Source of the DNA: Bacteroidales bacterium
Lineage (GTDB): Bacteria; Bacteroidota; Bacteroidia; Bacteroidales; UBA932
Length of the DNA stretch: 64,000 bases
Direction of reading: 5' to 3'
Assembly: GCA_012522855.1 (NCBI GenBank)
Contig: JAAYJQ010000024.1
Span: 1 to 64,000 of the forward strand
Below, piece by piece: positions 26,468 through 34,865 of this stretch. The stretch's first letter is position 1; each line of letters opens with the position of its first letter. A program made the translations under genes and the position numbers. The notes beneath the pieces were generated by a model. The model saw only the letters and a list, made by a program, of their open reading frames with translations. It was not told the origin of the DNA and made no database searches.

Positions 26468-26940
26468 TTTTCATCTCGAAACCATCTTTCATGGTGATTT
26501 TCTGACTGTTGGCTATTTAAGTAACGAACTAACCATGTCTCAATGTGTCTTCATGTAGTTGTATGTCTCGTCGTAGAATTTCGGTAGGCGAGTGGCATCT
26601 TCCGGGAAGTGAAGAAAGAAGAGTCGGCGTCGTTCTTCAACCTTATCAACTTACAGACTAGAGAACAGGAAGACCATCTTCTCCTCCGATCCGACCGCAA
26701 ATGGGAAGCAGCTACGTGATGCTGCTTCCGGAACCATACACACAAGAATAAAACCGAATAAGTGAGCCCTGAAATCGATGGACAAAATGTACAAACAACT
26801 TTACGAAAAAAGTCCAAGATACTATTGCCTATTACAACTGGCTTTTTGACTCTGCCGGCGGATTCTAATGCATATAAATAGTAATAAATGTCAAAAAAAT
26901 ATTTAACTTTATAATCTATAAATATCAACCATTTTTTGCT
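26468..26940. other. intergenic between divergent restriction operons, remnants only
   Basis: No intact gene. On the minus strand a short tail reading EDATRLPKFYDETYNYMKTH then stop (about 26600-26540) looks like the real C-terminus of a lost protein, but it shifts frame upstream. On the plus strand a stretch near 26613-26720 (FFNLINLQTREQEDHLLL) ends at a TGA. The last 100 bases before mod are AT-rich and contain a TAACTTTA resembling a -7 box. Confidence 0.35.
26781..26816. repeat. degenerate IS21-type end repeat
   Basis: AAAATGTACA followed after five bases by CTTTACGAAAAAAGTCCA closely matches the iterated unit at 42-107 (CTTTACCAAAAATTGTACA). A solitary, degenerate copy suggests that a related element once ended here, at the left edge of the AT-rich restriction-modification block. 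Confidence 0.4.
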
Positions 26941-28830
26941 ATGGACGGAAAATCCTTAACACCTCCTGCAGTCAAGCTTAATCAACTGAAACAAATTTTT
27001 CCTGAAGTATTTACTGAAAATAATATCGATTGGGAAAAGTTGCGTATTACCCTTGGTGAAAATATAAATTTTGCCAATGAACGATATGTATTAAACTGGG
27101 CCGGGAAAAGCGATGCTTTCCGACTGATGCAACAACCCACCACTCGAACACTTATGCCGATACCTGAAGAATCGGTAAACTTCGATGACACACAAAATAT
27201 TTTCATCGAAGGCGACAACTTAGACGTGCTGAAAATCTTGCAAAAAAGCTACTTTGACAAGGTTAAAATGATATATATAGACCCTCCCTATAACACTGGA
27301 AATGATAGCTTTATCTATCGTGATCAGTTCTCGGAAACCAAAGCCGAATATCAAAAGCGAGTGGGCGACAAAGACGACGAAGGCTATATGACAAGCGAAG
27401 GTATATTCCGGAAGAACTCGCGTGAAAACGGGCAATATCACAGCAATTGGCTCAATATGATGATGCCCCGCCTTTTTTTAGCAAGAAACTTACTAAGAGA
27501 CGATGGAGTGATTTTTATATCTATTGATGATAATGAAGTTCATAACTTGCGCTTGTTGATGAATGAGATTTTTGGTGAGGAGAATTTTATTGCGAATATT
27601 GTTTGGCAAAAAAAATATGCGGCAACCAATGATTCTAAAGGCTTTTCAACAACACATGACTATATTCTCGTATATCAAAAAACCGAATCGTTCTCAAGAA
27701 ATCTACTTCCGAGAACTAAAGAGCAAAATCAGCCTTATAAAAATGATGATAATGACGGAAAAGGATTATGGCGAAGTGATAATCTATTAGTGAAGTCGTT
27801 TTCTGAATCAGGAGTTTATCCAATAGTTAATCCGAACACAGGAGAAGAGTTTTATCCACCTAAAGGGAGTTGTTGGAGAGCCAGTAAAGAAACCATGAAA
27901 GTGTGGTTGGCTGAAAATAGAATTTTCTTTGGTAAAAATGGTCAAGGAGCGCCTCAACTAAAACGCTATCTTAATGAAGTTCAGCAAGGTAGAGTGCCTA
28001 TTACTTGGTGGACATTTCAAGAAGTGGGACATAATGATGAAGCAAATAAGGAGGTTTCTGCATTGTTTGGAACTAAAACGCCATTCGATACTCCAAAGCC
28101 AGTACGACTTCTGAAGCAAATGCTACTTATTGGCTCTGATAAAGATTCTCTTATCCTCGATTTCTTTGCCGGTAGTGCAACAACAGCTCATGCTTTAATG
28201 CAACTAAATAAAGAAGATGGCGGAAACCGCAGATATATTCTTGTGCAAATGCCGGAAATATGTGAAGAAAAGTCGGAAGCTTTCAAAGCAGGCTATAAAA
28301 CCATCGCTGAAATTGCCAAAGAGCGTATTCGCCGTGCAGGAAAAAAACTTCAATATGAAATAGAAGCAGAAAATAAGAAAAAAGAGACACAACTAAACTT
28401 CGATAATCAAGAAAATAAGTACCCCAACCTTGATACAGGCTTCAAGGTGTTTCGCCTCGCAGAAAGCAATTTCAAGCAATGGAGACAACCTGAAACCTAC
28501 TCTGCCGAAGCCTTAGCAGAGCAATTAAAACTGTTTGTCGATCCGGTCGCGGAAAAGACCAACCTACAATATATGGTGTATGAACTGTTGCTGAAAAGCG
28601 GGAAAGACCTCAATGTAAATATTGAAACGTGCAACAGTTATTATCTAATTGAAGGCAACGAATCAGCCTTTATTCTTGAAAAAGTGGACGAGCAAATCAT
28701 TACCGAAGTGCTATCTAAACAACCCAAAAAAGTAATCGCACTCGACCGAATTTTTAAAGGAAATGACCAACTAAAAACCAATACCGCCCTGCAAATGAAA
28801 GACGCAGGCGTGGAGTTCAAAACGATATAG
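26941..28830 (+). CDS. mod: type III restriction-modification methyltransferase (Mod)
   Basis: 629 residues, beta-class adenine-N6 methylase order: catalytic motif DPPYNTGND at 114-122, target-recognition region in the middle (about 200-370), and SAM-binding DFFAGSATTAHA at about 407-418. A C-terminal extension after 440 matches the Mod subunits of type III systems. Mod both methylates and provides recognition for Res. In standard systems res follows mod directly. Here a cytosine methylase, a GHKL protein and vsr come between, with all genes on one strand and tight spacing. The whole block is clearly AT-richer than the core genome. Confidence 0.92.
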   Translation: MDGKSLTPPAVKLNQLKQIFPEVFTENNIDWEKLRITLGENINFANERYVLNWAGKSDAFRLMQQPTTRTLMPIPEESVNFDDTQNIFIEGDNLDVLKILQKSYFDKVKMIYIDPPYNTGNDSFIYRDQFSETKAEYQKRVGDKDDEGYMTSEGIFRKNSRENGQYHSNWLNMMMPRLFLARNLLRDDGVIFISIDDNEVHNLRLLMNEIFGEENFIANIVWQKKYAATNDSKGFSTTHDYILVYQKTESFSRNLLPRTKEQNQPYKNDDNDGKGLWRSDNLLVKSFSESGVYPIVNPNTGEEFYPPKGSCWRASKETMKVWLAENRIFFGKNGQGAPQLKRYLNEVQQGRVPITWWTFQEVGHNDEANKEVSALFGTKTPFDTPKPVRLLKQMLLIGSDKDSLILDFFAGSATTAHALMQLNKEDGGNRRYILVQMPEICEEKSEAFKAGYKTIAEIAKERIRRAGKKLQYEIEAENKKKETQLNFDNQENKYPNLDTGFKVFRLAESNFKQWRQPETYSAEALAEQLKLFVDPVAEKTNLQYMVYELLLKSGKDLNVNIETCNSYYLIEGNESAFILEKVDEQIITEVLSKQPKKVIALDRIFKGNDQLKTNTALQMKDAGVEFKTI

Positions 28831-28840
28831 GGGGAGTATA

Positions 28841-29896
28841 ATGAGCATTAAACACTATAAAGCAATAGATTTTTTCTGCGGCGGAGGTGGTATGACGTAT
28901 GGACTACGCCAGGCAGGTATAGATGTAATTGCAGGTGTTGATTTTGATAAAGATGTAAAAAAAACATATGAATATAATAATCCTGGAAGTGTCTTTATTC
29001 ACACAGATGTTAGGAATTTAAACTGCAATTACTTTGAATACAAATTTAATTTACTAAAAAATGATGACAATCTTATTTTTGCCGGATGTAGTCCTTGTCA
29101 ATTTTATAGCATTATAAATTCCGACAAAGATAAATCTAAACAATCGAAAGATTTACTAATGGATTTTGCACGTTTTGTTGATTATTATAAACCGGGATAT
29201 GTGTTTGTTGAAAATGTGCCGGGGATTTTAACACACAAAGATAGTGTCCTACCTTCATTCCTTAAGAAATTAAAATCTATCGGCTATGATAATATTGTAT
29301 ATGAGATAGTGAATATGAGTTATCATAAAATACCTCAAAGCAGAAAACGGTTTTCTTTAATTGCAACTCGTTTGGAAAATGTCAATATTCATTTACCTGT
29401 TCCTGAACAGAAAAGTATGGTTCTCAAGGAAGTTATCGGACAAAACAACGGTTTTCCAAAAGTTGAAGCGGGACATAAAGACTTGAGCGACTTTAATCAC
29501 TCTGTAGCAGGATTAAGTGAAATTAGTTTACAAAGAATGAAAAAGACGAGACATAATGGTGGAAGCCGACTTGACTGGGCTGATGATAAAAAACTTCAAC
29601 TCCGATGTTTTATTGGTAAAGATGATAGTTTTAAAGACACGTACGGACGTATGTGGTGGAATAAACCTGCGCCTACAATAACAACTAAATTTTTCAGCAT
29701 CTCTAATGGACGTTTTGGGCATCCGGATGAAGATAGAGCTATTTCAATACGCGAAGGAGCAACCATACAAACATTTCCGAAGGATTATATTTTCAAAACA
29801 AACAGCATGGCTACGGCGGCAAAATTAATAGGAAACGCCGTGCCACCTGAATATGCAAAGAGATTAGGCGAAACGATAATAAAAAATAATCGGTAA
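28841..29896 (+). CDS. DNA cytosine-5 methyltransferase
   Basis: 351 residues with the canonical C5-methylase motifs: I (AIDFFCGGGGMTYGL, 8-22), IV with the catalytic Cys (CSPCQFYS, PCQ at 85-87), VI (ENV at 124-126), VIII (QSRKRF at 165-170), a target-recognition region at about 190-300, and motifs IX/X at the end (SIREGATIQTFPKDY, AKLIGNAVPP). It starts ten bases after mod and ends three bases before the GHKL gene. Paired with vsr further down, it fits a self-contained cytosine-methylation module placed inside the type III operon. Confidence 0.93.
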   Translation: MSIKHYKAIDFFCGGGGMTYGLRQAGIDVIAGVDFDKDVKKTYEYNNPGSVFIHTDVRNLNCNYFEYKFNLLKNDDNLIFAGCSPCQFYSIINSDKDKSKQSKDLLMDFARFVDYYKPGYVFVENVPGILTHKDSVLPSFLKKLKSIGYDNIVYEIVNMSYHKIPQSRKRFSLIATRLENVNIHLPVPEQKSMVLKEVIGQNNGFPKVEAGHKDLSDFNHSVAGLSEISLQRMKKTRHNGGSRLDWADDKKLQLRCFIGKDDSFKDTYGRMWWNKPAPTITTKFFSISNGRFGHPDEDRAISIREGATIQTFPKDYIFKTNSMATAAKLIGNAVPPEYAKRLGETIIKNNR

Positions 29897-29899
29897 ATT

Positions 29900-31540
29900 A
29901 TGGAAGATAGGAAACTAATAATGAGTTTTGACCCTCATACAATCGAGCATTTAGGTGTCAAAATGTACTCAGTACTACCAAATGCAATTGCTGAGCTTAT
30001 TGCAAATGCCTACGATGCGGAAGCGGAAGTGGTTAATATAGAGTTAAAAGATGATGAAGGCGAGAAAAGTATTTCTGTTATTGATGACGGAGTAGGTATG
30101 ACATTTGAAGAGGTAAATGACAAATTTTTACGCATAGGAAGAAAAAGAAGAAACGAAGACAATGGGGTGAGTCATAGTGGTTTAAGAAAGGTTACTGGTC
30201 GAAAAGGGTTAGGTAAGCTTGCTTTTTTTGGAATAGGAGATACTATTAATGTCGAAACGAAAAAGAATGGGGAGTGTATAAAATTTACACTAAGATGGAA
30301 TGATTTAATAAATAGTGTAACCCCTGAATATGAGCCACATTTTAATATTAGTGATTGTGACCCTGAAGAAACAGGTACTACGATAAAACTAGAAGATTTG
30401 AAAAGAAAATCATCGTTTAATAAATATGACTTAGCCGTTAGTCTTTCTAAATTATTTAATTTTTTTGATGACTCCTTTAATGTCTACATTTCATGTAATG
30501 GAGACGAAAAGTTACAAATAGATGATAATTTAAAATATAGTAATCTTGATAAGCAAATAGAGTGGATATTCCCGAACAATTTCGATATTCCAAACGAGTA
30601 TTTGGATGAAAAACAAGTTTCAGGGTTAATAATGGCAACCGAAAAGCCTTTAAAACCTGGCTTGAGAGGTATAACTTTGTTTGCTCACGGACGTTTAGTG
30701 AATGCTCCTGAGTTTTTTGGAGTTGGTGAATCAAGTCACGGATACTCATACCTTACTGGTTGGATGAATGTGGATTTTGTAGATGAATTAGAAGAAGATG
30801 TAATATCAACGGATAGACAATCTCTTAATTGGGATTTGCCGATTACTACGGAATTAAGAGATAATTTGCAAAATTTATTAAGAGATATAGAAAGAGATTG
30901 GCGTGAAAAAAGAAAAGTAGAAAAACGTAAGCGTGTTTCTAGAAAGGTTGAAATTAATGTTGAAGAATGGTATAGCAAACTCCCAGAAAGTGTTCAATCT
31001 AGTGTTGAAGGTATCGTTAATTCAGTAATTGAAGATTCAGAATTATCGGATGAAAAGCAAAGTGAAGTTGTAGATTTATTGCATAGTTTGATTCCCGAAT
31101 ATCCTTATTATCACTGGAGACACATACATCCAACAGTCCGGGATGCGTCTTATGAAGATTATAAAAAATTTGATTTTTATAGAGCTGTAGCAGAAACTAT
31201 TAAAAGATATAAGGAGCGAGTACAAAGCAAATCTAATTTATCTAAAGATGGTATGGATTTAATGTTTAATGCATTCGGAGAAAAAGGAGTGCTTTCTGTT
31301 ACGAAAAAATTCAAGAAATATGATGGAACGGAGTTTTCGAAAACGACAAAAGAGGACATTGAAGCAGGACAACAACATATTTCTGCAGGAGTAATGGTTG
31401 GTGTTAGAAATCCATTAGCTCATGAAGAGATAGTAGAATTAAGAAAAAGCGGACTGTTTACTGAAAAAGATTGTTTGGATATGTTAAGTTTATTATCTCA
31501 TTTGTTTAGAAGGTTGGATGATGCAGAGAAATCAGTATAA
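29900..31540 (+). CDS. GHKL (MutL/Hsp90-like) ATPase with C-terminal HEPN-like domain
   Basis: 546 residues. The N-terminal GHKL ATP-binding fold is clear: N-box ELIANAYDA near 30, G1 DDGVGM near 57, and lid GRKGLGKLAFFGIG near 98. A second-domain region follows to about 330 (TEKPLKPGLRGITLFAHGRLVN), then a Lys/Arg-rich linker. The last 150 residues resemble the Ymh/TIGR02391 HEPN-type domain (DGMDLMFNAFGEKG...) and carry RNPLAH at about 503-508, matching the HEPN RNase signature Rx4-6H. MutL-like GHKL ATPases are known companions of DNA methylases and Vsr in restriction-modification operons. The HEPN assignment is my reading and would make this a possible RNA-cleaving effector. It lies three bases after the cytosine methylase and two bases before vsr. 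Confidence 0.8.
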   Translation: MEDRKLIMSFDPHTIEHLGVKMYSVLPNAIAELIANAYDAEAEVVNIELKDDEGEKSISVIDDGVGMTFEEVNDKFLRIGRKRRNEDNGVSHSGLRKVTGRKGLGKLAFFGIGDTINVETKKNGECIKFTLRWNDLINSVTPEYEPHFNISDCDPEETGTTIKLEDLKRKSSFNKYDLAVSLSKLFNFFDDSFNVYISCNGDEKLQIDDNLKYSNLDKQIEWIFPNNFDIPNEYLDEKQVSGLIMATEKPLKPGLRGITLFAHGRLVNAPEFFGVGESSHGYSYLTGWMNVDFVDELEEDVISTDRQSLNWDLPITTELRDNLQNLLRDIERDWREKRKVEKRKRVSRKVEINVEEWYSKLPESVQSSVEGIVNSVIEDSELSDEKQSEVVDLLHSLIPEYPYYHWRHIHPTVRDASYEDYKKFDFYRAVAETIKRYKERVQSKSNLSKDGMDLMFNAFGEKGVLSVTKKFKKYDGTEFSKTTKEDIEAGQQHISAGVMVGVRNPLAHEEIVELRKSGLFTEKDCLDMLSLLSHLFRRLDDAEKSV

Positions 31541-31542
31541 CC

Positions 31543-31959
31543 ATGTCTGATATTTTCTCAAAAAACAAACGTTCGGATATTATGTCTAAAATATACGGCA
31601 AGGAAACAAAACCTGAGATTTTGGTACGAAAGTATCTCTTTGCACAAGGTTTTAGGTATAGAAAAAATGTAAAAGATTTGCCGGGTAAACCTGATATTGT
31701 CTTGCCTAAATACAAGACGGTTATTTTTGTAAATGGTTGTTTTTGGCATGGACACAAAAACTGTAAGCGATCTGCTTTACCTACATCAAATACCCAATTT
31801 TGGGAAGAGAAAATATCAAAAAATATTATTCGTGATTCGGAAAACATTCAAAAACTTCTTGATATGGGTTATAAGGTGCTTACTATTTGGCAGTGTGAAT
31901 TAACATCAAAAACAAGAGAGAATAGTCTAAATAAATTGATTAAACACATCACCTTATGA
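31543..31959 (+). CDS. vsr: Vsr-type very short patch repair endonuclease
   Basis: 138 residues with the Vsr pattern: SDIMSKIYGKETKPEILVRKYLF at the start, GKPDIVLPKYKTVIFVNGCFWHGHKNC (catalytic Asp, then the zinc/active-site Cys-His cluster) and a terminal IWQCELTS. Vsr nicks T:G mismatches that arise by deamination at methylated cytosines, so it goes with the cytosine methylase two genes upstream. In GHKL-containing operons Vsr-like nucleases have also been proposed as restriction effectors. It overlaps the next gene by four bases (ATGA). Confidence 0.92.
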   Translation: MSDIFSKNKRSDIMSKIYGKETKPEILVRKYLFAQGFRYRKNVKDLPGKPDIVLPKYKTVIFVNGCFWHGHKNCKRSALPTSNTQFWEEKISKNIIRDSENIQKLLDMGYKVLTIWQCELTSKTRENSLNKLIKHITL

Positions 31960-34610
31960 TCCTCCAATTCGAACCCAATCTCCAATTTCAGCTTGATGCC
32001 ATTAATTCGGTAATTCGTTTGTTTGACGGACAACCAAAAGATAATGGTGAAACTGATTTTTTCATTCAAGAAGAAGGAGCGTTGAGTTTTATTGATGGTA
32101 TTGCAAACCGACTGATTATTTCGGAAGAACAAGTATTACAAAATCTACAAAACGTTCAGCGTGATAATGAAATAGAGGTTTCCAACACATTACAAGGAAT
32201 GAATTTTTCAGTAGAAATGGAAACCGGAACGGGGAAAACATACGTTTATTTACGAACCATTTACGAGCTTCACAAACAATACGGATTCAAGAAATTTGTA
32301 ATCGTGGTGCCGTCGGTAGCTATTCGCGAAGGTGTGTTAAAGAACTTGGAAATTACGCATGAGCACTTTCAAAATCTTTACGATAATATTCCCGTGCATT
32401 ATATGGTTTACGATAGCAACAGAATCTCGTCGCTACGAGGTTTTGCTACCGGAAACAATATTGAAATTTTAGTTATCAATATTGATTCGTTTGCCAAAGA
32501 TGAAAATATTATCAATCGTCCTAACGATCGATTAAGCGGACAACTTCCGATTGAGTTTATCCGTTCATCTAAACCTATTGTTATAGTAGATGAACCGCAA
32601 AATATGGAAACGCTTAAACGTAAGAAAGCTGTAGAAAACTTAGATCCGCTCTTTACTTTGCGCTATTCTGCTACGCATAGGAATCTCTATAATCTGGTTT
32701 ATAGTCTCAATCCCGTAAAGGCTTATGATTTGGGATTGGTGAAACAGATAGAAGTAGATTCGGTTATAGAGGAAAACTCATCGAACGATGCATTCGTTTC
32801 CGTGGACTCTATTACTGCGACAAAAACCAGAGTTTCTGCGAAAATCTCCATTATGGTAAACGAGCCAAAAGGGGTAAACAAAAAGAGTGTAACTGTTCGT
32901 GCAGGCGATGATTTATATCAACTCTCTAATGAGCGAGAAATATACAGAAACGGATATATTGTTGAGGAAATTGATGCAACTAACGGCAGCATAACACTTT
33001 CAAATGGTAACGTACTTTATAAAGGAACCACACAAGGTGCATTAACGGATGAATTGATGAAGTTTCAGATGCGAAAAACCGTTGAAGAGCATCTTAAAAA
33101 GGAACTAAAATATCAATCGAAAGGAATAAAGGTACTTTCGCTTTTTTTTATTGACCGTGTTGCCAATTACCGTCAATACGACAGCAACGGCAATCCGATA
33201 AAGGGAAAGTTTGCCCGTTGGTTTGAAGAAATTTACTTAGAGTTAATCCAAAAAAGTGCATTTCGTTCACTTCCCAATCATGACTTAAAAGACATCCATA
33301 ACGGCTATTTTTCACAAGATAGAAAAGGTATTTTTAAAGACACATCGGGCGAAACACTTGCTGATAACGACACCTATAGCCTGATAATGAAAGATAAAGA
33401 GAAACTGTTGAATATCAATAATCCGCTTCGATTTATTTTTTCCCACTCGGCATTGCGCGAAGGATGGGACAATCCAAATGTTTATCAGATTTGTACGCTT
33501 AACGAAACAAAATCTGAAATGAAAAAACGTCAAGAAATAGGACGAGGACTTCGTTTGGCCGTTGATAGCGAAGGAAGACGTATTTATGACCGAAATATAA
33601 ATCGGCTGACTGTAGTTGCAAATGAATCTTATAGCGACTTCGCAAAAGCCTTGCAACAAGAAATAGAGGAAGATTGTGGCGTAGTGTTCGAGGGACGTGT
33701 AAAAAACAAAAGAGAAAGAGTATGTATAAAATATCGTAAAGGATTTGAAGTTGATCCCAAGTTTCTGGAAATTTGGGAACGGATAAAACAAAAAACAAGC
33801 TATCGGGTGTATTACGATACAGAAGAACTTATAGCAAAGGCGTCAAAAGTCGTGAAAGAGATTCCTCCTATCACTCCTCCCTCTATTCGCTCTACAAAGG
33901 TAAAGATAGAAATGACGACCGAGGGAATTGAGACATCATATCTAGGGGATAGAATTGAACGCTATGGAAATCATGAGTGGCAAATTCCTGATGTACTGGG
34001 GTATATTCAGGACAAAACAGAACTTACTCGCCATACTTTGGCAGAAATCATTGAGCAGTCGGGGCGAATAGATGACATTCTCGTTAATCCGCAGTTGTTT
34101 ATGGATTTATGTTCGCAAGCCATTTTGAGTACATTAAACGACTTGATGATTAACGGAATTAAATACAAGAAAATAGGTGATTCAGAATACGAAATGCGTC
34201 TCTTTGAGGAGCAAGAATTGGAAACTTATTTGAATGATTTTTTATTTACGGTATCGGATACATCTAAAACAGTTTATGAAAAATATATTCCGCTGGATTC
34301 TGACGCTGAAAATCAGTTTGCCCGTGATTGTGAGACCAGCGAACAGGTGAAATTCTATTTCAAGTTACCTAACTGGTTTACAATACCAACACCTATAGGC
34401 AGCTATAATCCCGACTGGGCAATTGTTTTCGAAGAAGATACAAGAATTTACTTTGTTGCCGAAACAAAAAGTACAGGTTTATCCAATGTCGATTTGGATA
34501 AATTGCGAAAACAAGAACAACAAAAAATCAAGTGCGGAAAAGCTCATTTTGAGCAGTTTGATGAAGTGGTGTATAAAGTGGTGAATAAAGTAGGACAATT
34601 GCTCGAATAA
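31956..34610 (+). CDS. res: type III restriction endonuclease subunit (Res)
   Basis: 884 residues. SF2 helicase motor: Walker A METGTGKT at 88-95, DEPQ box near 211, SATH near 230, ALREGWDNPNVYQICTLNE and QEIGRGLRL (motifs V/VI) near 500-530. A PD-(D/E)XK nuclease is at the C-terminus (YNPDWAIVF near 815, then FVAETKST). It translocates along DNA and cuts when two unmethylated sites are engaged with Mod. All key residues appear intact. Normally directly downstream of mod, here separated from it by three genes, but still coupled to them by overlap with vsr. Confidence 0.93.
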   Translation: MILQFEPNLQFQLDAINSVIRLFDGQPKDNGETDFFIQEEGALSFIDGIANRLIISEEQVLQNLQNVQRDNEIEVSNTLQGMNFSVEMETGTGKTYVYLRTIYELHKQYGFKKFVIVVPSVAIREGVLKNLEITHEHFQNLYDNIPVHYMVYDSNRISSLRGFATGNNIEILVINIDSFAKDENIINRPNDRLSGQLPIEFIRSSKPIVIVDEPQNMETLKRKKAVENLDPLFTLRYSATHRNLYNLVYSLNPVKAYDLGLVKQIEVDSVIEENSSNDAFVSVDSITATKTRVSAKISIMVNEPKGVNKKSVTVRAGDDLYQLSNEREIYRNGYIVEEIDATNGSITLSNGNVLYKGTTQGALTDELMKFQMRKTVEEHLKKELKYQSKGIKVLSLFFIDRVANYRQYDSNGNPIKGKFARWFEEIYLELIQKSAFRSLPNHDLKDIHNGYFSQDRKGIFKDTSGETLADNDTYSLIMKDKEKLLNINNPLRFIFSHSALREGWDNPNVYQICTLNETKSEMKKRQEIGRGLRLAVDSEGRRIYDRNINRLTVVANESYSDFAKALQQEIEEDCGVVFEGRVKNKRERVCIKYRKGFEVDPKFLEIWERIKQKTSYRVYYDTEELIAKASKVVKEIPPITPPSIRSTKVKIEMTTEGIETSYLGDRIERYGNHEWQIPDVLGYIQDKTELTRHTLAEIIEQSGRIDDILVNPQLFMDLCSQAILSTLNDLMINGIKYKKIGDSEYEMRLFEEQELETYLNDFLFTVSDTSKTVYEKYIPLDSDAENQFARDCETSEQVKFYFKLPNWFTIPTPIGSYNPDWAIVFEEDTRIYFVAETKSTGLSNVDLDKLRKQEQQKIKCGKAHFEQFDEVVYKVVNKVGQLLE

Positions 34611-34630
34611 CTTTTTATTTATTCTTATGT

Positions 34631-34656
34631 GCCGATAGCGCGCAAATGTTATCGGC
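34631..34656. terminator. stem-loop after res (possible terminator)
   Basis: GCCGATA (34631-34637) and TATCGGC (34650-34656) form a 7-bp stem with a 12-base loop, 20 bases after the res stop. No T-run follows it, so it is weak as an intrinsic terminator. Its right arm is part of the 61-bp repeat. Confidence 0.35.
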
Positions 34657-34707
34657 AAAAAGAAGTGCAGTAAGATTGGCAACAATAGTACAGTGTTTTC
34701 GGCAACA
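34647..34707. repeat. 61-bp direct repeat, left copy
   Basis: Matches the copy at 36160-36220 at 43 of 61 positions with no gaps. The best-conserved blocks, all at identical spacing, are TGTTA-N-CGG-N-AA, AGTGCAG, AACAA-N-AGTACA and GTTTTCGG-N-AACA. Each copy itself contains two versions of a TGTTnnCGGyAA 12-mer 47 bases apart. The two copies flank the DUF4143 ATPase gene. Confidence 0.6.
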
Positions 34708-34794
34708 CTACCTTTCCGGCCATTTTGGGGACATTAAGAAGTGTCTATCCAGAGAAGCGTAAGAGACCGTTATAAGTTTTGAGATTCAAATCTC

Positions 34795-34825
34795 TTTGTT
34801 TGTCTCTTCAAAAAGGCTATCTTTG
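34795..34825 (+). promoter_or_regulatory. Bacteroidota-type promoter of the DUF4143 gene
   Basis: TTTG (34795-34798), a 19-base spacer and TATCTTTG (34818-34825) match both consensus boxes. Transcription would start near 34832, about 34 bases before the ATG. It shows the ATPase gene has its own promoter inside the repeat-flanked segment. Confidence 0.7.
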
Positions 34826-34865
34826 TTTCCAAACTTCTGACAAAAGTGTCAATTATTTGGAAAGT

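Noticed and set aside
26551..26928. 125-codon minus-strand frame between ASCH and mod
   Set aside because: Low-complexity, AT-rich and frame-shifted relative to the only protein-like tail in it; no family or promoter.
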